Shown: positions 1 through 10,769, counted from the stretch's first letter. The stretch: 22,258 nucleotides of DNA from Aplysia californica (GCF_000002075.1 NW_004797784.1:302863-325120), one strand, 5' to 3'. Numbers and translations: made by a program. The notes: a model not told the origin generated them from the letters alone.

Positions 1-93
1 ATATATATATAACATAGGCCTATATACATGTATATATACCCTGATGTAGATATCACTGTCAAACCATAATGTTATAATCTTGTACTTTTGTAG

Positions 94-245
94 GTATCGT
101 CATTCACTATGCTGCTGCTATCAATGAGTCTGACATTTCACATTTTGCCCTCGTTGCTTTATCTGTCCCGTTTGTTCCTGATTATGGACGTGTATCGAAT
201 GAGGGACAGCATTGGTTTGTTTTGCCATATGGCATGATAAACTAA
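94..245 (+). CDS. possible terminal coding exon cut off by the window start
   Basis: A plausible acceptor (TTGTACTTTTGTAG) precedes an open frame of 49 codons ending in TAA at 243-245 (IVIHYAAAINESDISHFALV at the start, FVLPYGMIN at the end). I do not recognise the peptide. A second frame is also open over most of this stretch, so the open length alone is weak evidence. If real, the rest of the gene lies to the left of the window. It could equally be non-coding. Confidence 0.15.
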
Positions 246-249
246 CAAC

Positions 250-600
250 AAAACAGCCCTCCCACGTTCTTTTTTTTTTCTTCTAAAAACATTCGTTTAT
301 AGTTGTTTCGATTCGCAGTTTCCTTAAGCATCGACCCCGCCCCCCCCCTCCTAAAAATTTTTAAAAATTAATAAATCACACACACAAAAAAATTAATTTA
401 AAAAATCATGAAAAACAAATAAAAAGAATAAAACATACAAGCCGCCCCCCACCCCCCAACTACCACCACCACCACCACCACTACCAAAAACCACAAAGGG
501 AAAAAAAGGATTCATCCCCTTCCCTACCCCAATTTGTACCCCAATCTTTATCCAGAACACCTGCCCCTATCATCAGTTTATCACAGTATTCACAGGGTTA
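250..600. other. low-complexity A/C/T-rich stretch
   Basis: Runs of T, C and A and a short CCA repeat (463-485), with several AATAAA-like hexamers on the plus strand (near 368 and 416-432). No gene seen. The hexamers could serve a transcript from the left, but they are expected by chance in sequence this A-rich. Confidence 0.4.
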
Positions 601-875
601 ATCTTACATTATTTTGTCGTCTGCCGCGAGCAAACAAAACACGGCGCACACCAAAAGCGGCGAGAGACAAGCGAGGGCAAGCCAACCTCCCTGCGTACTT
701 TCCCCTGGTCTGAGCAGAGCAAAGCGCGCGTTCAAAAGGTCAGCCTGCACTGTTCAGCGCGGCGTATTCTCGGCTTGTACTTTTTATCTGGGTCAGCCGC
801 ACTTCAACAAGAGGCGCGCACTTTTATTGTGGCGCAACAGAACTATTGCACTATAGGAGCGCTCTATACGGACAG
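600..875. other. CpG-rich patch, possible regulatory region
   Basis: Locally GC- and CpG-rich compared with its AT-rich surroundings (GCGCGCG-like steps at 723-732 and 812-818). An 80-codon frame lies across it, but the peptide has no recognisable motif. It could be a promoter or first exon of an unseen gene, or old repeat DNA. Confidence 0.25.
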
Positions 876-1386
876 ATGTCCTTTCTTTCTTGCAGTGTGA
901 TACTTTAGACTTAAGCAAACACTATAATGTACGTGTACATACTTTTACTTGAAATATAGCAGTTCATTTTCTAATTTAAAAATGCGTGTTTTGGCGCTGT
1001 AAAAGTAGGCCAAAAGTATGCACTTCTGTTGTTTCGCTTATTCACTATGATGAGTTATATTATAAAGGTCGCACTTTGACGTTTGGATGGAGCCGTTTGT
1101 TGATGCAGTTACTGTTTTGTTTTTCGTTTTATGTTTAAAAAAAAATAAAACTTTGGTAATGGGAACGGTGTACGTGCCAGTTTGTTCAGTAATCAATAAA
1201 TCAGGATGTATAACGTTGAGCTGGGTTCAAATCTAGAACGGGAATTATTATCCTAAACTTTGTTGTTTGTGAGGAGTGTACAGCTTTCTCTCGCTTGGCT
1301 GGGTCTTTTCTTCGATGAACATCAGTCTGAAATCTGACATGGTACCCCCCCCCCCCCGCATCCCTCTCCAACCCTTTCTCTTTTTC
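876..1386. other. AT-rich intergenic stretch with a 13-C run
   Basis: No gene, RNA or element recognised. The only marked feature is a run of 13 C at 1345-1357 just before the CT/GA microsatellite. Confidence 0.4.
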
Positions 1387-1511
1387 GACTCTCTCTTTCT
1401 TTCTCTCTCCCTCTCTCTCTCTCTCTCTTGCTATCTCCGTGTGTATGTGTGTATATATTATGTGTGGGTATTTGTAAGAAAGAGAAAGAGAGAAAGAGAG
1501 CGAGAGAGATA

Positions 1512-1542
<31 letters not shown>

Positions 1543-1557
1543 AGAGAGAGAGAAAGT

Positions 1558-1612
<55 letters not shown>
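1387..1612. repeat. compound CT / GA microsatellite (polypyrimidine then polypurine)
   Basis: A CT-rich tract (about 1388-1428) is followed, after roughly 50 nt with GT and TA steps, by a long GA-rich tract (about 1477-1612). The two tracts are complementary, so the strand can fold back on itself. The long Ser/Leu-rich frames read through it are artefacts of the repeat. Confidence 0.95.
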
Positions 1613-1616
<4 letters not shown>

Positions 1617-1828
1617 TAACGGTTCTTCGGAGAAAAAAAATCACCGTAAACCATCACCGTGGTATTAAATGTCCAATTATCTCCCAGTTCAATCAATGGT
1701 GAGTCAATAAAACCACACGTATGACATGACCTACTTCTTTGGGTTTTAAAAAAATCGTCTTACTTTTTTCCTGGCTTGGTTATAACAAGGCATGTAGCGA
1801 GACAGAGACGGGTTTTTTTTAATGCACG

Positions 1829-2050
1829 TGTTTTTTATGCTCCCACTGATACACTTTTAAATCAGTTATGAAGCGAGCTTCGAGCTTCGACCTTTCCCGA
1901 CAGCCAGGATGAGAGTGATATATAGGCCTACAGCTTCTAGCATAAGACTGAGATATTCAAATAAAAAAAAATATCTACCTACTCGGGAATCGAACTCAGG
2001 TCTCCTGCGTCAGACGGCGAAGATCCTGACTGCTAAACCACCGACACTGG
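1829..2050 (-). mobile_element. tRNA-derived SINE, minus orientation (copy 1)
   Basis: Read on the minus strand it starts with a tRNA-like head. An A-box-like TGGTTTAGCAGTCAGG is followed by GGAGACCTGAGTTCGATTCC, which includes a good B box (GAGTTCGATTCCC). The body ends in a segment with GCTTCGA and GAGCAT-like words. The body is shared with 6254-6450 and the head with 12838-12925, which marks a dispersed family. The anticodon arm does not pair as in a real tRNA, so this is not a tRNA gene. Confidence 0.75.
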
Positions 2051-2087
2051 TGTGACTGAGACATACCGGCTGCCTTTCACAACTCAA

Positions 2088-2230
2088 GCGCTCCGTTAGC
2101 TCAGGACTGGTACCACGCTGGACTAAAAGAAACAGATTGCCCGCGGTTCGAATCCCACCAGACTGGGCATTCTTGAACTCGGGGTATTTTGTGGTGTTTT
2201 GAAAGCCCTCACCCCCTTTGGCTCCGTCCT
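2088..2230 (+). mobile_element. tRNA-derived SINE head, plus orientation
   Basis: CTCCGTTAGCTCAGGACTGG (A box) and GCGGTTCGAATCCCACCAG (B box) lie about 50 nt apart, followed by a non-tRNA tail with CTCACCCCC and GGCTCCGTC. Stems do not close as a functional tRNA. It sits 40 nt from the preceding minus-strand SINE and seems to be a different head type. Confidence 0.55.
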
Positions 2231-2446
2231 ATCAGCAGAGACTGATGTTAATCAAATTCAGAGGTCATGCCTAATAAATGATAGCCAAATAGTGCTGATA
2301 GAGGCGTTATATAGACCCGTACACTTTATTCAAGACTGCAACTCGAGACACACAGGACGGAAATAGACAGAGCAGACGATATTCCACAAACATCACATGT
2401 TCCTGAAAGCAGTGCAAAGTCGGGTCACGCAAGAACGATGGAGGTT

Positions 2447-2484
2447 TTGTGTGTGTGTGTGTGTGTGTATGGGGGGGGGGGGGG
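2447..2484 (+). repeat. GT microsatellite followed by a 14-G run
   Basis: (GT)n runs to about 2468 and a run of 14 G spans 2471-2484, followed by T/G-rich sequence with further G pairs and quartets. The G-rich strand is the plus strand and could form a quadruplex. Confidence 0.9.
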
Positions 2485-2710
2485 TTGGCTTTTGTTTTGG
2501 TTTTTTTTGGGGTGTTTTTTGTTGTTTGCACTGAAGTCGTAGTTCGCAGACAATATTACGCAGAGTTAAACCCACATTAATTTTATTAACCCTCTCAGTG
2601 CTGAGATTTTCCCATTTACGGTGGTATAGACAAGAAAAACGTAAATTCCGCCAACAGAGGTTATTAAATGTATAAATTGGCCACTCTATGCGGAAATATG
2701 GTTACACGAT

Positions 2711-3220
2711 AAATCGCCATCATATTTAACAAATCTTTTGAAACTAGATCTATACATTCCAACTCTCAGTTTAAGGCCATCAGCCGACAAAAAGACATTT
2801 TTTACCATCTCTATGAATCTTAAAACAATGGGTGAAAGGGCATTTGAATATCAAAGCCCCAATATCTGCAATGCTCTGCCCAGTAGTTTATGAGAGATCA
2901 AATCTTTTAAGTCATTAAAATGTCAGCTAAAGTCATTTCTTTTTTTGAATTAATGAATACATGTATGAGATAAATAAGCTTATTTACAGAGATTTTCTTT
3001 TGGTTAGAACACAATGTAGGCATATTGATTATATGTTACTGTTGGACTGTAAAGCGCTCAGAGCCTGTTTACTTTAATTGGGGTGGAGGACTACACTTTG
3101 CATAAATACATATATATGCCTATACAAGTATACTATTATTATTATTATTATTATCATTATTAGATCTATCATCACCATTATTATTATTATTACTATTATT
3201 ATTGTCATTATTTTTGTGGA
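2711..3220 (+). mobile_element. 5'-truncated LINE 3' end (reverse transcriptase C-terminus, 3' UTR, ATT tail)
   Basis: In one frame from 2711 the sequence reads KSPSYLTNLLKLDLYIP, then TLSLRPSADKKTF, then GERAFEYQSPNICNALPSSL, then EIKSFKSLKCQLKSFLFLN and a stop at 2951-2953. This is the usual end of CR1/L2-group ORF2 (PSYLxxLL, SLRSSxDK, FGxRAFxxxAPxxWNxLP). One in-frame TGA lies at 2891. The 3' part has the GTAAAGCGCTCAGAGCC block typical of such tails and ends in (ATT)n at 3132-3215. It is 5' truncated, as is usual for LINE copies. Confidence 0.85.
3132..3215 (+). repeat. (ATT)n tail of the LINE
   Basis: An ATT/ATC-rich trinucleotide run interrupted by AGATCTATCATCACC. It directly follows the LINE 3' UTR and is best read as its expanded tail. 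Confidence 0.85.
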
Positions 3221-4145
3221 AAGGACCGAATCATGGCCCCGGGCATCAATTTATTATTTTTTTTTCTGAAGTGGGTCGTACGACTGGGAAAATGCCAATG
3301 CGCGGGCCTGTAGTGCGATAAAAAATTCGTGGCGCAGCTTTTCCTCAGTTATCTTTTTAACGGTAGAATCATCGTCACCCATACTTCACACAGCAGTTTG
3401 TACCAATTTGTCTATCTTAATCCTATTTTCCCACAACAACTGCGGCTAGATCTAGATTAAAAAGCTTTTCTTCATTAATTTATATAAAATACCACAAATC
3501 TCCTTCACGCAGAAAGTGGAATTGTTCCCGCTTCTCACACACATTTTGCGCACTCATATTTTGGCCTACGGCATTAGCTAACCAATGACACAAATGGCAG
3601 AACTAGTGACAAGGAATTAATTTTATAGTGAACACTCCCCCCCCCCCCCTAAAAGCTCTCAAACCATACGTTTAATAAAGATAATCTCTCGATTAGAAAC
3701 ACAAAATGACGGACTTGCTTTTAAAAGCGATTGTCCCACCTGTAAACCTTTTAAAATCAGTACAAATACTGGAATTTTAAATTAGTATTTAGTCAGGAAT
3801 TTTCTAGAATACAGCTAACATGTGTATGGAAAAATCTGTTAAGACAAATTGATTCAAGTCACTGTGCAAGATCTGGAGAGTTTATGTTCGATAATTTAAG
3901 AAATATTTGACAATACAGACCGCACTATAATAACTATTTCGTTCAATATAATTCGTTGATGCATTACATTGAAAGTATATATAATAATTTAGCTTGACAG
4001 TGTTTTATTGCGTACAAGTACAATCCGCAGCTTGCACAGTGTGCTTCCCGCGGGATGCGTCCCGATAATGTTCTGGAATCGTGTTCAAGGGTCTGTTGGG
4101 GCAACAATATTTTATAGTGCATAGAACATGCCGGAGAAAGTGAAT
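3221..4145. other. gene-free AT-rich stretch
   Basis: Nothing recognised beyond a 13-C run near 3638-3650. The end, from about 4100, runs into a GTGCTAAATAAATACA block that looks like the 3' end of another retroelement. Confidence 0.4.
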
Positions 4146-4220
4146 GTGCTAAATAAATACAATTATTATTATTATTATGATGTTGATGATTATTATTATT
4201 GTTATCATTATTATTACTAT
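4146..4220 (+). repeat. (ATT)n run behind a retroelement-like 3' end
   Basis: TGTGCTAAATAAATACAATT leads into (ATT)n mixed with GATGATG and ATC. The same kind of leader and tail closes the LINE at 3220. The body of the presumed element upstream is not recognisable. The Tyr-rich frame through it is a by-product. Confidence 0.6.
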
Positions 4221-4632
4221 CAAAGACGACGAACTGGATGGTTGGAAGGCGCTACTGATAGGTCCTACTTCTTTACCTACCCTCTGTCGTTTCTGTCTGT
4301 CAGTATTACTTTTTTTGCAGCACTAAATGACATTGTTGCGTCGATTGGCTTCTGTTTATCTAATAAACAAGCAAGAATGCGATACACTAGCTTTAAAGTT
4401 AGGATGTTTATAAACTCAGTTTTAATTTGCACTGCAGAGTTCAATGAAACGATAACCGGTAATCATTTTGTTGATCACCAAAGCTTAGTAGGCCTACGCT
4501 ACATACAAGCCTTCTCGTTTTGTTGTTAATGTTGTTTTTGCTGTTTTCCCCGCATTGTGGCATGGCTATAGGCCAGACGAACCGACCTCGCGCGCCAGAT
4601 CTAGTCTGAAGACAGTGGGTTTTTTAAAGTAA

Positions 4633-4797
4633 GAGTTTACGGCACTTGCTACACAGTAAGGTCAAATAAGTGCCGAAGATTAGAGGTGTTACAGGAGAGT
4701 AACAAACATTAAAGAGAAAGAGGAGAGATAGAAACGATAGTTGTTTGATAGGAAAGAAGGAGCAAACCACACCAGAGCACCCGCCACCCACCCACAG
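4633..4797 (+). repeat. unnamed dispersed repeat, copy A
   Basis: Begins GAGTTTACGGCACTTGC and continues through GTGCCGAAGATTAGAGGTGT, GAGTAACAAACAT, GAGGAGAGATAGAAACGATA and GATAGGAAAGAAGGAG to CACACCAGAGCACCCGCC. It aligns along its length with copies at 7566, 8672 and 14008. No coding capacity and no clear terminal repeats. Probably a non-autonomous element. Confidence 0.8.
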
Positions 4798-5129
4798 ACC
4801 GTGGTTTGGTGACCCCTTGGTCCAACATTTTTTAAAAGAGTGTCACGCTTTATCCGATTGTACAAACGCGGTGTACGTAACGTTTCAACAGTTTCTGACC
4901 TGTACCAGTTTACGAAATAGCAGCAGAGCAGCTACTTTGGAAGTAATGACGTAAAAAGGTTAAAATCTGTGCGCGGGGGATTAAACGAAAGCGCTTTCTT
5001 TTGTAAACAGCTGTTGGCTTGAAGAAAGAACAAGTCATCGTTTTCTGGCCTACTTTCTGGCAGCGTCTCGCGAAGTGATCTCATGCTTTTATATTCTTTT
5101 TAGCATTAAATCACTGAGAGTGAGAGCAA

Positions 5130-6250
5130 GAGAACGAATTTGCACCCCCCCTCCAACCCAATCTCTCTCTTTCTCCTCACCCCATACCTTTTTCTTAAAA
5201 AAAACACGTAAACTGTTGCCCGACATTAAGGCACCAGTAACATTCAAATCTGATGATCTCTTATTTAACTCTGAGATGTCGGTATGTCTACTTACTAGAC
5301 ACTGACAATTAATATTGATTTGTTTGTTCTTTTTTCGAGTTTTTCTCATTTATCATTACATATCTGCCTTACTGTATCTTGTTACTTACTGCATCTTCAA
5401 TATCAAACCTTCATTCTTTTCTTAAAATGTCAGTCGCTAAATGGGTAAAACAAGCTTGTGAGTTGTAGCTTGATTGAAATCTTTTTCATGATGAAAATCC
5501 AAATTATGTTTAGTTTCAACTAAACTTGCTGTAGCAAAACAGGGAATAGGTCAACGACATGCAAGAGTTAAAACCTTTTGTAGTTGTTTTTTCCTCCATG
5601 TTCCCATCGTTGGGCAAGTCAGTTTGCAAATAATATAGGAAAACTCGAAGGTCTGTTCCAGAAGCAAGCAGCTCGTCCAATCAACAGCGCAATCAGCTGC
5701 TCAGATGACATCAAATATTATTCCTCCATCTTGAGCTGATCGCAGAATAGAAATACATGTTCATGTAGTCCACTGTCCAGTAGTGTCCAGCACACACATA
5801 CACACACCACAACTACACAGTACACAAACATACAATAACAACATAGTTAACACACATACAGAACAAATAATGTAATCACGCATAAGGTATCTTTAAACAA
5901 ACACTTCCACAGATCACTTTTACTTCATAGATATTTGGAGATTCGCAATCACATAGCAAAATTTTCAATTGAAGAATGTCAAAAATAAATGTCAATTTAC
6001 AACAATCAAGTTTCAAGGACAATACAGTTCAGGAGATTATAAACTGTTGATATTTCGTGTGTTGATGACACAGCAAGGATTCCGGAAAGTACAGATAGCC
6101 TGCTCTGATTAAACACTGTATGTACATTGTAATTGTATACATTTTCTGAGGACGGATGGAGGCGTGAGATATCACTTTTTGCAACAAACTAGATCTCAGG
6201 CAGAAAGAACACAGAAAATCTTTTAACAATAACAAACATTTTTTAAAATG
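5130..6250. other. gene-free stretch
   Basis: Pyrimidine-rich at 5145-5200, CA-rich at 5790-5850, otherwise AT-rich. No reading frame with recognisable protein features and no element identified. Confidence 0.4.
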
Positions 6251-6253
6251 TAG

Positions 6254-6450
6254 GTGTTTTTACGCCCCCATGGATACAATTCAGATCATATCGGAGATGG
6301 GCTTCGACTGTTCCTGTGAGAGCCGACCCAGGCAGAGAGGGATACAACATCTCTGAAGAAAGATTGAGATACTCCACACAAATTCTCCACACTCAGGTCT
6401 CCTGCATGCGAAGGAGAAGCCCTTACTTTAACGTAACCACTACACCACAC
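6254..6450 (-). mobile_element. tRNA-derived SINE, minus orientation (copy 2)
   Basis: The body (GTGTTTTTACGCCCCCATGG, GATACAATTCAGATCATATC, GGGCTTCGACTGTTCC) matches the body of 1829-2050. On the minus strand the head reads GTGTAGTGGTTACG and later GCAGGAGACCTGAGTGTGG, with a decayed B box. Older or more diverged than copy 1. Confidence 0.7.
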
Positions 6451-7565
6451 ATAATATTTCAACAATAACAGACACACACTATATTCCAACAATAAGATAC
6501 AACTGGAAGAAAAAGCAAAAATCTGTGCATCAAGTAGACAAAAATCTGGTTAAAAAACCCACTAAAAAGTAAAAATTGTTTATAAAAAGTAGAATACATA
6601 TATATAGGGACTCCATATACCCTAGGAAAGCACAAAGTATTTTTCTTTCCACTGCACTTTGCTGGCACAGAATCAAACCACATTTTAAAATTAGAAATCA
6701 TGAATTGAATCAGACATAACAAGCAGGAAAAAAGGGATTTACACAACCGTTAGTAAAAGCAGTTTTTGATAAAATTGTAAAAATGTTTGTAAAAATAAAA
6801 TAATGTGTTTCAGTGTTCTTAGCATTTGATTTCAGAGTAAGTACAAAGGCCATGCAGAGCCATCTGCGCAAAACGTGAGGGTAAAATATACAAACATGAA
6901 CAATGTTGGCAGTTTGATCTACCAAAACTTTATCATTTCAGTTTCTATTTCACATGATCAATTTCAATATTTTAAAGCAAAAAAATATCAATGAGAGGTC
7001 AAAACCTGTCAAAACTTGACACAGTGCTACAAAATAAATGCAAATTCATGTTTTGTCAAATCACATTGACGCCATACCCCTATCACTATTATCTTTCTCT
7101 CTCCAGTCACCCAAAGCAAAAAATATATTGCACAAAATTAAACCCAAAAAAATTATCAGCAAAACTTTGCGGGATACTGACATAGAAAATAGAAGGTACC
7201 TTACTTCTACATCCCGTGCAGCCAGCATTATTTCAACAGCAGCCAGTGACCTTTGTCAGGGCACATTTAAAAACTTAAAAACCGGGACAACAATGAAGCA
7301 ACAGCAATGTCAAGTCAGGCAACAGTCCCAACTATATCTAAAAAAAAATGTAAAAAATTCCTATGGGATTCAAAAAGAAAAAAAAAAAGGTTTTCTACTT
7401 TCAAAGGATTTTTGTACACCTTTGTGTATGTTGACATCATTACTGAAATATAGTGTTCTCTTTTGTATGTCATGGGCCCACTTTCTTGATCGGGAGTTTG
7501 GAGTAAGTTTGCACAAGGATAACGTCACCATTCTTCAACAGAAGAGAAGAACTTTTATTTCTTTT
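6451..7565. other. gene-free AT-rich stretch
   Basis: No recognisable protein. A long open frame from 7038 is Lys/Ser-rich, lacks motifs and runs into a dispersed repeat, so it is not called. The nearest AATAAA-type poly(A) hexamer I see on the minus strand downstream of the Rab stop is near 7551-7556. Confidence 0.4.
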
Positions 7566-7728
7566 GTGTTTTATGGCATTTGCAACACAATTAGGTCATA
7601 TAAGTGCCAAAAATTAGAGGTGTTACAAAAGAGAAACGAACATAAGAAAGAAGGAGGAGCGATAAGGACAATAGATTTTTGATAGGAAAGAATGAATAAA
7701 CCACACCGCAGCACCCACCAACCAACCA
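7566..7728 (+). repeat. unnamed dispersed repeat, copy B
   Basis: GTTTTATGGCATTTGCAACA, GGTCATATAAGTGCC, TTAGAGGTGTTACAA, GAAGGAGGAGCGATAAGGAC and GATAGGAAAGAATG to CACCAACCAACC. Same order and orientation as copies A, C and D. Confidence 0.8.
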
Positions 7729-8671
7729 TGAGAAGAAGAGTAACCATGAAAAGAATAAGAAGGAATTGGCAACATTAGAGCTACCATCAAACTCGCGCTA
7801 ATTGTCTTTGAGGTGTAGTCATTACTGAGCGCATATGTAGAAATCTTACACAGTACTCTGGTCTCAAAGTTATCCACCTTATTGGCATGTTCACAAGGCA
7901 CAGAGTGACAACCATTTTGACAGCTTATCAAAAGACACAATATTTTTCACAAAAGAGAACATTATGATTATACTTTGGGGAGGGGGGGGGGAGAAGGGCT
8001 AAAGAAACAGAAATATAGACAAACTAAGATTAAAAACAGACAAACCTTAGATTTTTCTGAAGTTGGCATTTAAGTAAATACAAAGAATAAAGTTAATCAT
8101 TGAAGTAAGTACAAGAGGCATGAAAATCGACCATAAATCACAGACTCTATTTTTACAGTAAGCTAACTCACCGTGCCCAAAACCCAAGTTAGATTAGTTA
8201 TAATGTTCAATAGCAAATACTGACTTTTTGTTGAATACTTGACAACTCACTGGCATTGATGGAAGAAAAGATATATAGACAGATAAGACAGATATAGACA
8301 GATATAGACAGAAGCAGAAACAGACTGATTTGCCCCATTAATATCAGAGTTTTGCTCCTTCAAGGCGTCACAGTGATTTACTACATCAGCCTGGCCCCAC
8401 TAAAGTTTTTATCAATCAACATAAAAAAATCAATAAGTTCATTACATCATTTTCATTCCACAAACACCCAAGCCATATATATTTTGAAATTTTGAGAAAA
8501 TTAAAGAAAAAGTGAGTGCCTAAATCAGAACCATGACTTGGACACTCGTACTTTTGTTGAGTTCAGAATTAGGACAGAAATAATGATAGCGAATGGAATG
8601 ATATTATATGATGTCCCTTGATGTCTATATTCAAATAACCACTTTATCTGGGTTTTCTAAAAAGTTAAAGT
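7729..8671. other. gene-free stretch with G-rich and GATA/ACAG tracts
   Basis: A G-rich run (GGGGAGGGGGGGGGGAG) at 7977-7993 and a degenerate GATATAGACA repeat at 8267-8325. No gene seen; could be part of a long Rab 3' UTR. Confidence 0.4.
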
Positions 8672-8845
8672 GAAAGTTTTACAGCATTTGCAACACAGTT
8701 ATGTTATAAAAGTGTCAAAGATGAGAAGTGTTACAATTACAAGACAGAGTTAACCCCAAAAAGAAGGAGAGATAAAAACCATAAATATTTGAATTGATAG
8801 GAGAGAAAAACCAAACCACATCAGAGCACCTGCCAACCACCCTCA
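8672..8845 (+). repeat. unnamed dispersed repeat, copy C
   Basis: GTTTTACAGCATTTGCAACA to GCACCTGCCAACCACC. More diverged than copies A and B but alignable over its whole length in the same orientation. Confidence 0.75.
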
Positions 8846-9184
8846 CTTTCTTTGGAAAACTCAAAAAATTGATTTGGGCGATGGTGGGATGACGCTGATG
8901 ACAAGTCATCGCAGGCAAGAATCACACTCAAAAATACCTCACAACATGAAATATTTCACCAGCATTCAAAGTCACGAGTACATTGGAAGAGATGACTAGA
9001 AACTTTCAATGACGATAATTTTCTACAACACAAACAAGACAAAAAAAATGCAATATTTTAAAATATTTTGAACACTACTCAATTCCCCCGCCTTGTTTGA
9101 GAGAATCACATCCTAAAGGCACCATTGTGATACACAGCTCTCACCAGTAATTAATCCACTCACCGAAAAGAAACAAAATTCAGG

Positions 9185-9350
9185 CAAGAGAAGATACAAT
9201 TAAAAAGATACCACAAGACAAGACAAATGAAGTAAAATATACATGATAAGATGGGACAAGACGAGATAAAACAAAGTTAAAAAAGATAAGTTGTGATAAG
9301 AAGAGTTAAAAATATTATTTATCACAGGACAGAACAGAACAAGGTAAGAG
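9185..9350. repeat. degenerate purine-rich GATAAGA/GACAAGA repeat
   Basis: Many imperfect copies of GATAAGA, GACAAGA and GGGACAAGAC. Related tracts lie at 10149-10185 and 10505-10550. No coding potential; the frames on the minus strand are Leu/Ser-rich artefacts. Confidence 0.6.
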
Positions 9351-9413
9351 AACATAGTTATGTACATAAGAATAAGAATGATTTTTTTTCCCGTGAGCCA
9401 ACAGCGGCAAAAA

Positions 9414-9480
9414 AAGAACTCTATCACAAACAGTAGAATATACATACAGTGAGAACATCAAGAACTCTATCGCAAACAGT
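9414..9480 (+). repeat. short direct repeat, 20-bp units 46 bp apart
   Basis: AAGAACTCTATCACAAACAG at about 9414 recurs as AAGAACTCTATCGCAAACAG at about 9460, one mismatch. Confidence 0.8.
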
Positions 9481-9699
9481 TTACCAAATACACATTGAGT
9501 ACACAAAGAAAAACCACATCCCTACTGTCCTTGGAAACTCTCACAAAATAAATGAACAGATGCATTTACAGAATTTCATGGCCAACATTTCCATATATTA
9601 GTATTTCAAATCCACAGCGCGAGGAATGTGTAGTTTTTTCAAGCATAGTATGACACTTACATAACATTGTAGCTTCTAGCACAATATGAGTCTCGACGC

Positions 9700-10107
9700 G
9701 GTGGAATCAGGCGCTTGTCAATTTTTGGGCATATGGAGTTATTAGTATCATCTTAGATCTTGTTCATTTGTCTTGCTTTTGATGAAAAAATTACCAATTT
9801 ATCTTCAATAGAAGTCGAGATATGTTGAATAGAAGCAGGTGAGGTCACTTGGTTTCAGAAGTAATATTAAAGAGAAAATGGCAGTCAAAGTTTGGCGACT
9901 TTCAAAGCTTGAGAATCATTGGAAACTAAATTTACGTTTTTGTGCTTTTAATCAACAATTTTCAGTAAAAAGCCACACAGCAATGTGTTTTTAAATGGAC
10001 ATAAAAAGTGCTGAGTCAAAAAAATGAAAATTCGACAAAAACTGCTAAAGGGAAGAAAAATGACATTTTGTTTGATTTCATTGTTTTGACAAGCGCCTGA
10101 TTTCACC
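9700..10107. mobile_element. non-autonomous TIR element (MITE-like), 408 bp
   Basis: The left end GGTGGAATCAGGCGCTTGTC (continuing AA, 9700-9721) is the reverse complement, with one mismatch, of 10086-10107 (TTGACAAGCGCCTGATTTCA then CC). Weaker inverted similarity continues outwards (AATATGAG against CTATGTGAG). The interior is AT-rich with no open frame. Further out, TGACACTT-CAT-ACATT words are directly repeated (near 9651 and 10128). The superfamily cannot be named from the ends. Confidence 0.75.
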
Positions 10108-10460
10108 ATGCTGCCTCACATAGTACATTGACACTTGCATGACATTATGGAGAAGGACGGGACAGGATAAGGCAAGACAACAGACAGCAAACCTGAGTGA
10201 CCAAAGGGAGGTAACCTCTCAACACACTCCCAGAATTGGCCAACTGGAGCCAGTCACATATAACTGTTTCTGAAACAGTTGCAACACATATTGGTGGCAC
10301 AAACTCTTGTCTTTTGTATTTAACCCCAAAGAGATCATCTTTGCAAAAACATGACACTGCTTACTGAAAGAACACGGTCGGAGCAGTGTGTACTTATAGT
10401 AAGTAAATTTCTTCTCACAAGCTTTTAAGAAACAGGGTTCTAATATATCTTTTGTCTCTC

Positions 10461-10606
10461 TGCGATGAAAGTTGTTGATTTGCAGATGAGACAATGGAGT
10501 TAAATAAAGGGGACAGAAGACAAGATGGAATAAAATAAAATAAAATAATTTCAGATAAGATTTCCATCCCTCTTCGCTGAAATTCGTTGATTTGCAGATT
10601 TTCTCT
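10461..10606 (+). repeat. short diverged direct repeat in the Rab 3' flank
   Basis: GTTGTTGATTTGCAGAT (about 10471) recurs as TTCGTTGATTTGCAGAT (about 10581), each preceded by CTCT-CG-TGAAA, 110 bp apart. It lies just downstream of the Rab stop codon, so probably in its 3' UTR. Confidence 0.55.
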
Positions 10607-10704
10607 GCATGTGTAAAGAAATTGTGTCCCAAGATAATTCCAGGTTCTCACGTCCACAGAGCCAGGATCAAATTTAGCTGACATTCAATAGACCATGCAC
10701 CCAG

Positions 10705-10769
10705 CTAGTTGCAGCATTTGGATGACTTCTTCTTGCGTTCGTACAAGTCTGAGCTGGATCGTTGCACTT
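10705..10769 (-). CDS. RAB34: Rab34-like exon 9: hypervariable tail and prenylation motif
   Basis: Codes for VQRSSSDLYERKKKSSKCCN followed by TAG at 10707-10705. The basic KKK run and Cys261-Cys262 form a Rab-type dual geranylgeranylation signal. Human RAB34 also ends in Cys-Cys plus one residue. Acceptor GTCAACAG. Confidence 0.95.

Noticed and set aside
1201-1696. Ser/Leu-rich and Arg/Glu-rich open frames
   Set aside because: They are translations of the CT/GA microsatellite, which lacks stops in several frames.
1976-2050. Possible tRNA gene on the minus strand
   Set aside because: Good A and B boxes, but the anticodon and acceptor stems do not pair, and the head is fused to a SINE body shared with another locus.
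4128-4529. 133-codon plus-strand frame with a Tyr-rich start
   Set aside because: The start is an (ATT)n tail and the rest has no recognisable protein features.
5089-5349. 86-codon minus-strand frame
   Set aside because: Lys-rich, low complexity at both ends, no motif and no splice context.
7038-7682. Longest open frame in the window (214 codons, plus strand)
   Set aside because: Lys/Ser/Thr-rich with no domain or motif, crosses low-complexity A runs and runs into dispersed repeat copy B. Most likely chance.
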